This document shows positions 60,436 to 64,000 of a stretch of DNA of 64,000 nt, piece after piece. This stretch comes from Chryseobacterium sp. SSA4.19 (GTDB lineage Bacteria; Bacteroidota; Bacteroidia; Flavobacteriales; Weeksellaceae). A program made the translations under genes and the position numbers. Position 1 is the stretch's first letter. Every line of letters starts with the position of its first letter. The stretch spans positions 62,001 through 126,000 of the forward strand of contig NZ_JAKVIP010000014.1 of NCBI RefSeq assembly GCF_022601875.1, written 5' to 3'. The notes under the pieces were generated by a model, which was not told where the DNA came from, searched no databases, and worked only from the letters and a program-made list of their open reading frames with translations.

Positions 60436-60768
60436 ATGAGTAACAAAACACTTGCAATACTATCCTACATTACGATTATAGGATGGCTGGTCGCTTATTT
60501 TAACAGTAAAGATAAACTTACGAAGAGTGATATTGTAAAATACCATCTCAAGCAGGGACTTGGTTTTTTCATTGTTTCATTTGTGATTAATATCGCGCTG
60601 TCGATGATCACTTCTTTAATTCCTTCGCTTTATTTTATCAATTTTATCGGGATTGTCCTGTTCATTCTTTGGATTATTGGAATTATGAATGCTGCGAATC
60701 AACAGAAAAAACCAATTCCCCTGATCGGAAAACTATTTGAAGGCCAATTCGCATTTCTTGAAAGATAA
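60436..60768 (+). CDS. DUF4870-like small membrane protein
   Basis: A 110-residue inner-membrane protein starting at 60436 (MSNKTLAILSYITIIGWLVA); the open frame upstream is not conserved-looking. Three hydrophobic segments: TLAILSYITIIGWLVAYF, GFFIVSFVINIALSMITS and LYFINFIGIVLFILWIIGI, with a charged loop (SKDKLTKSDIVKYHLKQG) between the first two. Length and pattern fit the DUF4870 family, of unknown function. It lies 112 bases after the LytTR gene, possibly a target or same transcript. Terminator at 60852. Confidence 0.8.
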   Translation: MSNKTLAILSYITIIGWLVAYFNSKDKLTKSDIVKYHLKQGLGFFIVSFVINIALSMITSLIPSLYFINFIGIVLFILWIIGIMNAANQQKKPIPLIGKLFEGQFAFLER

Positions 60769-60851
60769 GTCGAAGTAAGGAATCAAATATAACTGCGAAA
60801 AAACACACCATGATCTTCAATATAATTGTAAGCATCTTCAAAGATGTATAG

Positions 60852-60878
60852 GCTGTAATTTTTAATTACAGCTTTTTT
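60852..60878 (+). terminator. Intrinsic terminator after the DUF4870 gene
   Basis: GCTGTAATT (60852-60860), loop TTT, AATTACAGC (60864-60872), then six T's. Confidence 0.85.
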
Positions 60879-60995
60879 ATGATTTAAGCCGTTTTAAAAT
60901 ATTCAATTTAAGTTTTATAACTGATGTTTTCAAGGGTTCATTAAAAGTTCCAGGCAAATATTCCAGTAATTGATGACTCACGGTTTTTCTTCTTC

Positions 60996-61547
60996 TCATT
61001 TATCACAGAACCTGTCATACACTGATGAAAAATTCCGGCTGTTTTTTACTTTTAAAAGGGCATCTGCCAATGCAATATTTTCAGACGCTTTTTCTTTAAG
61101 ATCTTCAATTTTCTGATCTGACATTTCCCTGATTGATTTGCCATTTTTAATATAAAAACGGTAAACAGTCGTCTTAGTGGGACCTGCAGCACTTCCCCAT
61201 TGTAAATTTTCAAGACAGAAGAACACTTTACCGTCTTTGTAATAGTATTCTTTTTTCCATACCGCGTCATTCATGGCCCCTTTCTCTGTTACTTTTACAA
61301 TTTTTCCCTGAAAAGAATAATATGTTATTTCACCGCCTTCTACACATGATTTGGTTTCATAGGAAAATTTCTGAGCTTGGAGTTTAAGGCTGTTGATCTT
61401 CTGATACTGCTCCCTAATTAGTTTGATGTCAGATTCCGTATCTTGAACAGCAGTTTCACTATTGGTAAATGTAAATGGCTGTGCCGCATTAAATTCTTTG
61501 CATAAAAATACAGTCGCCAGACCAAGAATGACAGATAAAGATTTCAT
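60996..61547 (-). CDS. Exported hypothetical protein
   Basis: A 183-residue protein with signal peptide (MKSLSVILGLATVFLCKEFNA). The mature part has an N-terminal helix (IKLIREQYQKINSLKLQAQK), then strands including EGGEITYYSFQGKIVKVTEK and KKEYYYKDGKVFFCLENLQW, and an end rich in Lys/Glu. Two cysteines are spaced as a possible disulfide. No family is recognised. It is separated from its neighbours by long gaps, so it appears monocistronic. Confidence 0.75.
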   Translation of the reverse strand: MKSLSVILGLATVFLCKEFNAAQPFTFTNSETAVQDTESDIKLIREQYQKINSLKLQAQKFSYETKSCVEGGEITYYSFQGKIVKVTEKGAMNDAVWKKEYYYKDGKVFFCLENLQWGSAAGPTKTTVYRFYIKNGKSIREMSDQKIEDLKEKASENIALADALLKVKNSRNFSSVYDRFCDK

Positions 61548-61893
61548 ACCGTTATATTTACAGTCCTAAATTATAAAATATGTTTAACTCATACAATACT
61601 ATAAAACTATATTTTTTGGTGGTGGATCACATATAAAAATGATCTTTATCAATGTGCGGTTGTTTGAAATAAAGGCAATTATAATTCCTTGGTAAGCATC
61701 ATTGAAGAATAAAATCTACCATATATTAGAGAAAATTAAGCATTTAAATCCCTTTTTTGTTTAATATCATTTTAATTCTTCATAATCTTCCATAAAATGT
61801 ACTATATTTCCTTTTGCCGATGGAATTTTGATTAAATTTACGTCTGTAAAGTATGTCATTCTGATATACGGGAATCGCTGCAAAAAAATGCAT
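61548..61893. other. Intergenic region before the broken LacI gene
   Basis: AT-rich 346-base gap. A near-consensus -7 element TAAATTTA (about 61835) precedes the LacI remnant. Nothing else seen. Confidence 0.4.
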
Positions 61894-62732
61894 ATGAATA
61901 AAAAAAGTGCCACAATTTATGATATTTCAAAGAAGTTTAACGTAAGTGTGGCAACTGTTTCCAGAGCACTGAATGATCATCCCAGAATCAGCGAGGCAAC
62001 AAAAGATTTGGTACGGAAAACGGCCAAAGAAATGAACTACAAACAGAACAATCTTGCCAAAGCACTGAAAAGCGGAGAAACCAAAAACGTAGGAATCATC
62101 GTGCCTTACATCAACACCAATTTCTTTTCATCGGTGATCCGGGCATAGAAGAAGAACTTTCCCCGCACGGCTATCATGTGATTATCTGCCAGAGCCATGA
62201 AGATGTCAATATTGAAAAAAGACACCTGAATACGTTGCTTAATGCCCAGGTTGACGGAATTTTCATGTCGGTTTCAAAAACGACTTTAGATACCGAACAC
62301 ATTCAGAATATTTTAGACACCTCCAACACCCCGATCATATTCTTTGACCGTAAAAAAGATATTGCGGGAATCAGTACAGTGACCATTGACGACTACCGCG
62401 GCGGCTATATTGCTGCGGAACACCTGATCAGTGAAGTCTATAAAAACATCTGCCACTTTGCAGGCGATCTTAATCTTGAAATCTATCAAAACCGTTTAAA
62501 TGGCTATAAGCAGGCCCTGACCGATCATCACCTGACGGTAAAGAATGAAAATATCATTTATACAGGAAGTACTATTGAGGCAGGAATAGAAGCCATAAAA
62601 ACGCTCTGGAACAAAAAATCAATCCCGGATGCGATTTTCTCTTCAAGTGACTTTGCGGCACTCGGCGCCTGCCAGGAAATTATCATAGCCAACAACAGAA
62701 GTTCCAAAACTGTTCTGAGAATAAATTATTAG
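61894..62732 (+). pseudogene. LacI family regulator, frameshifted and truncated
   Basis: Begins as a normal LacI repressor: HTH TIYDISKKFNVSVATVSRAL and NDHPRISEATKDLVRKTAKE. The frame ends at TAG 62146 inside FSSVIR; reading one base later restores IEEELSPHGYHVIICQSHED and the effector-binding core (VDGIFMSVSKTT, TPIIFFDRKKDI, STVTIDDYRGGYIAAEHLI, PDAIFSSSDFAALGACQEI). The lost base lies in the GGG at 62141-62143 (GGGG expected). The coding sense ends at about residue 270 in EIIIANN, followed by a second slip, so the last 60-70 residues usual for LacI are missing. Probably inactive. Confidence 0.85.
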
Positions 62733-63285
62733 AACTGCTTGATTGTTTCAATTTCTCCGTTGTCTTTGTTTAGAAAGATATAAATGCTTCCGTCATCATG
62801 AATGCATCACATTCTTTCATATCCAATTGACCTAAATAATAAAGCGGTTTATCATTTTTAACCGGCTAATCGGGAGAGTGAATCCATTTGGGTTGCCGTT
62901 TATGATATTGAACAGTTGCCTGAACCGTTATTTCATTATTTTCTTCGTTTCAGACTTTGAATATTTTCTTCCGGCAAAATCACTCTTTCAATAAAACCGG
63001 TATCGGCATCGATATAATTGGGTTGAGAAGACAGAACCAGATTATAGTCATCCGCATATTTTTTAAAGGCACAATACCTATTCCTTTCCTTTTCAGAAAC
63101 AGTCCTAAAACAGCCTGAGCATTCAGTCTTCCTGCTATGCCCGTTAAATTAACCGTTTGCAAATACTCAAACGGGCTTGTTTGTACATACGTATCTCTCC
63201 ATGAAAGAGATTGGTCAATAAGCGTGTCTTTGAGATTTTCAAGCTCTGATTCAAGCTGTCTGCCTGAAATTCCGTCCTTCGACAA
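62729..63285 (-). pseudogene. Decayed gene of unknown family overlapping the LacI 3' end
   Basis: On the minus strand the segment 63285-62980 reads SLSWRDTYVQTSPFEYLQTV and TGIAGRLNAQAVLGLF, then a shift at an A run gives KYADDYNLVLSSQPNYIDAD and FIERVILPEEN; another shift gives ITVQATVQYHKRQPKWIHSP, an internal stop, DKPLYYLGQLDMKECD and finally HDDGSIYIFLNKDNGEIETI with a stop at 62729-62731. Together they make one coherent protein of about 185 residues with several frameshifts. The start has no ATG (TTG only). I do not recognise the family. Its stop lies on the truncated LacI 3' end, so an ancestral deletion joined the two. Confidence 0.6.
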
Positions 63286-63449
63286 AATTTTTTATTGTTT
63301 TTAAACGACCGGTTAATTCCATAAGTGGCAGTAATTAATAATTACAAGAGTATTACTCCATGTTTTAAGTACGGGTTACAATTCCACACTATCAAATTAT
63401 ATATTTTTAATTCTTAGATCACAACATACTTCTGTTTTTGAATTACAGA

Positions 63450-63851
63450 TTATGTTGATAGATTTTCAATAACATCTTTCTCCCGGTCAGCGGATCCGGT
63501 AATCTTTTTAATAATCAGCATCCTCAGCCGATCCTGATGTTCGTCCGCCCACTGACCCAAAGTACCTACTACGGGAATTAAACTTTCACCAAACTCAGTA
63601 AGCGTATACTCTACTTTTGGCGGCACTACCGGGTAAATAACTTTTGTAACCAGTTCGTGTTCCTCAAGTTCTTTGAGCTGGACGTTTAAAACCCTGCGGG
63701 AAGCGTCCGGTATTTTACGCTGCAGCTCACTTGGTCTTTTATATCCCTGATTGATAAACCAAAGCAAACGGATCTTCCATTTACCGTACAGCACTTCCCC
63801 GATCAGATCAAGTCCGCAGTTCAGGTTCGGAATTATTTTTCTCTCATACAT
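63450..63851 (-). CDS. HxlR family transcriptional regulator
   Basis: A 133-residue winged-helix regulator of the HxlR/MarR-like group. Core: LIGEVLYGKWKIRLLWFI near residues 16-33, then YKRPSELQRKIPDASRRVLN and LKELEEHELVTKVIYPVVPP and VEYTLTEFGESLIPVVGTLG. The N-terminal C in NLNCGLDLIGEV is the usual redox-sensitive cysteine in this family (about residue 12). It is divergent from the gene at 63980, with about 128 bases between, and may regulate it. Confidence 0.95.
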   Translation of the reverse strand: MYERKIIPNLNCGLDLIGEVLYGKWKIRLLWFINQGYKRPSELQRKIPDASRRVLNVQLKELEEHELVTKVIYPVVPPKVEYTLTEFGESLIPVVGTLGQWADEHQDRLRMLIIKKITGSADREKDVIENLST

Positions 63852-63979
63852 ATTACAAAATTAAACGTATGTTGCAATTTATGCAATAGGGGATCAGTTT
63901 ATCCCTATCTGAATCGTAAATCCGTACTTGTGCAAACTGTTTTTATCCCCCAATTTTGTCCTATAAACAAATTTAAAAA

Positions 63980-64000
63980 ATGGAACCATTTAATTTCAAC
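63980..64000 (+). CDS. Partial gene running off the window end, product unknown
   Basis: ATG at 63980 opens MEPFNFN and continues beyond the window. Only seven codons are visible, so no family can be given. The ATG follows an A-rich leader, usual in this genome, and the gene is divergent from HxlR, whose regulators often control an adjacent oxidoreductase or detoxification gene. That link is inference. Confidence 0.5.

Noticed and set aside
1..64000. tRNA, rRNA, CRISPR array or insertion sequence
   Set aside because: I looked in the intergenic regions for cloverleaf arms, regularly spaced repeats and transposase motifs and found none. A dedicated search could still find a degenerate one.

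Overview
The window is an AT-rich chromosomal segment of a Flavobacteriia bacterium, most likely Chryseobacterium or a close Weeksellaceae relative. The support is a type IX secretion sorting domain, a GldI-type gliding lipoprotein, DUF4294 and other Bacteroidetes families, SusC-era style outer-membrane barrels, -7 promoter elements of the form TAnnTTTG, no Shine-Dalgarno sequences, and a precursor peptide ending in CPACGMG next to a DUF692 enzyme, a pairing I remember from Chryseobacterium. No rRNA, tRNA, insertion sequence or CRISPR array was seen.

Layout. 1-1173: end of a peroxiredoxin gene, then a thioredoxin pair. 1321-3588: minus-strand membrane protein, exported protein and LuxC-like acyl-CoA reductase. 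3648-7514: ferredoxin and the serine pathway genes serC, a SerA-like dehydrogenase and DUF1015. 7567-10886: two tandem M28 peptidases around a small membrane protein; the first has lost catalytic residues. 10932-11422: a frameshifted pseudogene. 11435-16598: retropepsin-like PDZ protein, exported protein, cyclophilin-FKBP fusion, GldI-like protein and IlvE. 16683-20550: MnmD, Nudix, DUF4294, M42 aminopeptidase, Rpe. 20844-22145: a two-gene MNIO/RiPP operon. 22350-27469: Ndk, a sigma-54 promoter driving a tiny transcript, RsgA, DAHP synthase-chorismate mutase, and dnaX split across an A10 slippery run. 27564-41867: regulators, an alpha-oxoamine synthase, small lineage-specific proteins, a HAD phosphatase, a TPR-HTH membrane regulator, a T9SS cargo protein, Lrp, a candidate structured RNA, a di-haem peroxidase and an outer-membrane barrel. 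42005-49620: a six-gene minus-strand signalling operon (hybrid kinases, CheR, CheB, receivers). 50050-60768: a Crp/Fnr regulator, a serine hydrolase, an orphan receiver, a membrane/TPR operon, and a LytS/LytT-type two-component pair. 60996-64000: an exported protein, two decaying genes, and an HxlR regulator divergent from a gene leaving the window.

How the genes work together. The ser cluster makes serine from 3-phosphoglycerate. The signalling operon looks like a complete local phosphorelay, with CheB and CheR but no methyl-accepting receptor or flagellar gene in the window. The LytS/LytT pair is translationally close-coupled. The most novel items are the minimal MNIO RiPP operon, the dnaX frameshift cassette, the sigma-54 mini-transcript at 22873-22964, and the inactive-looking M28 paralogue. 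Functions come from motif reading alone; no database search was run.
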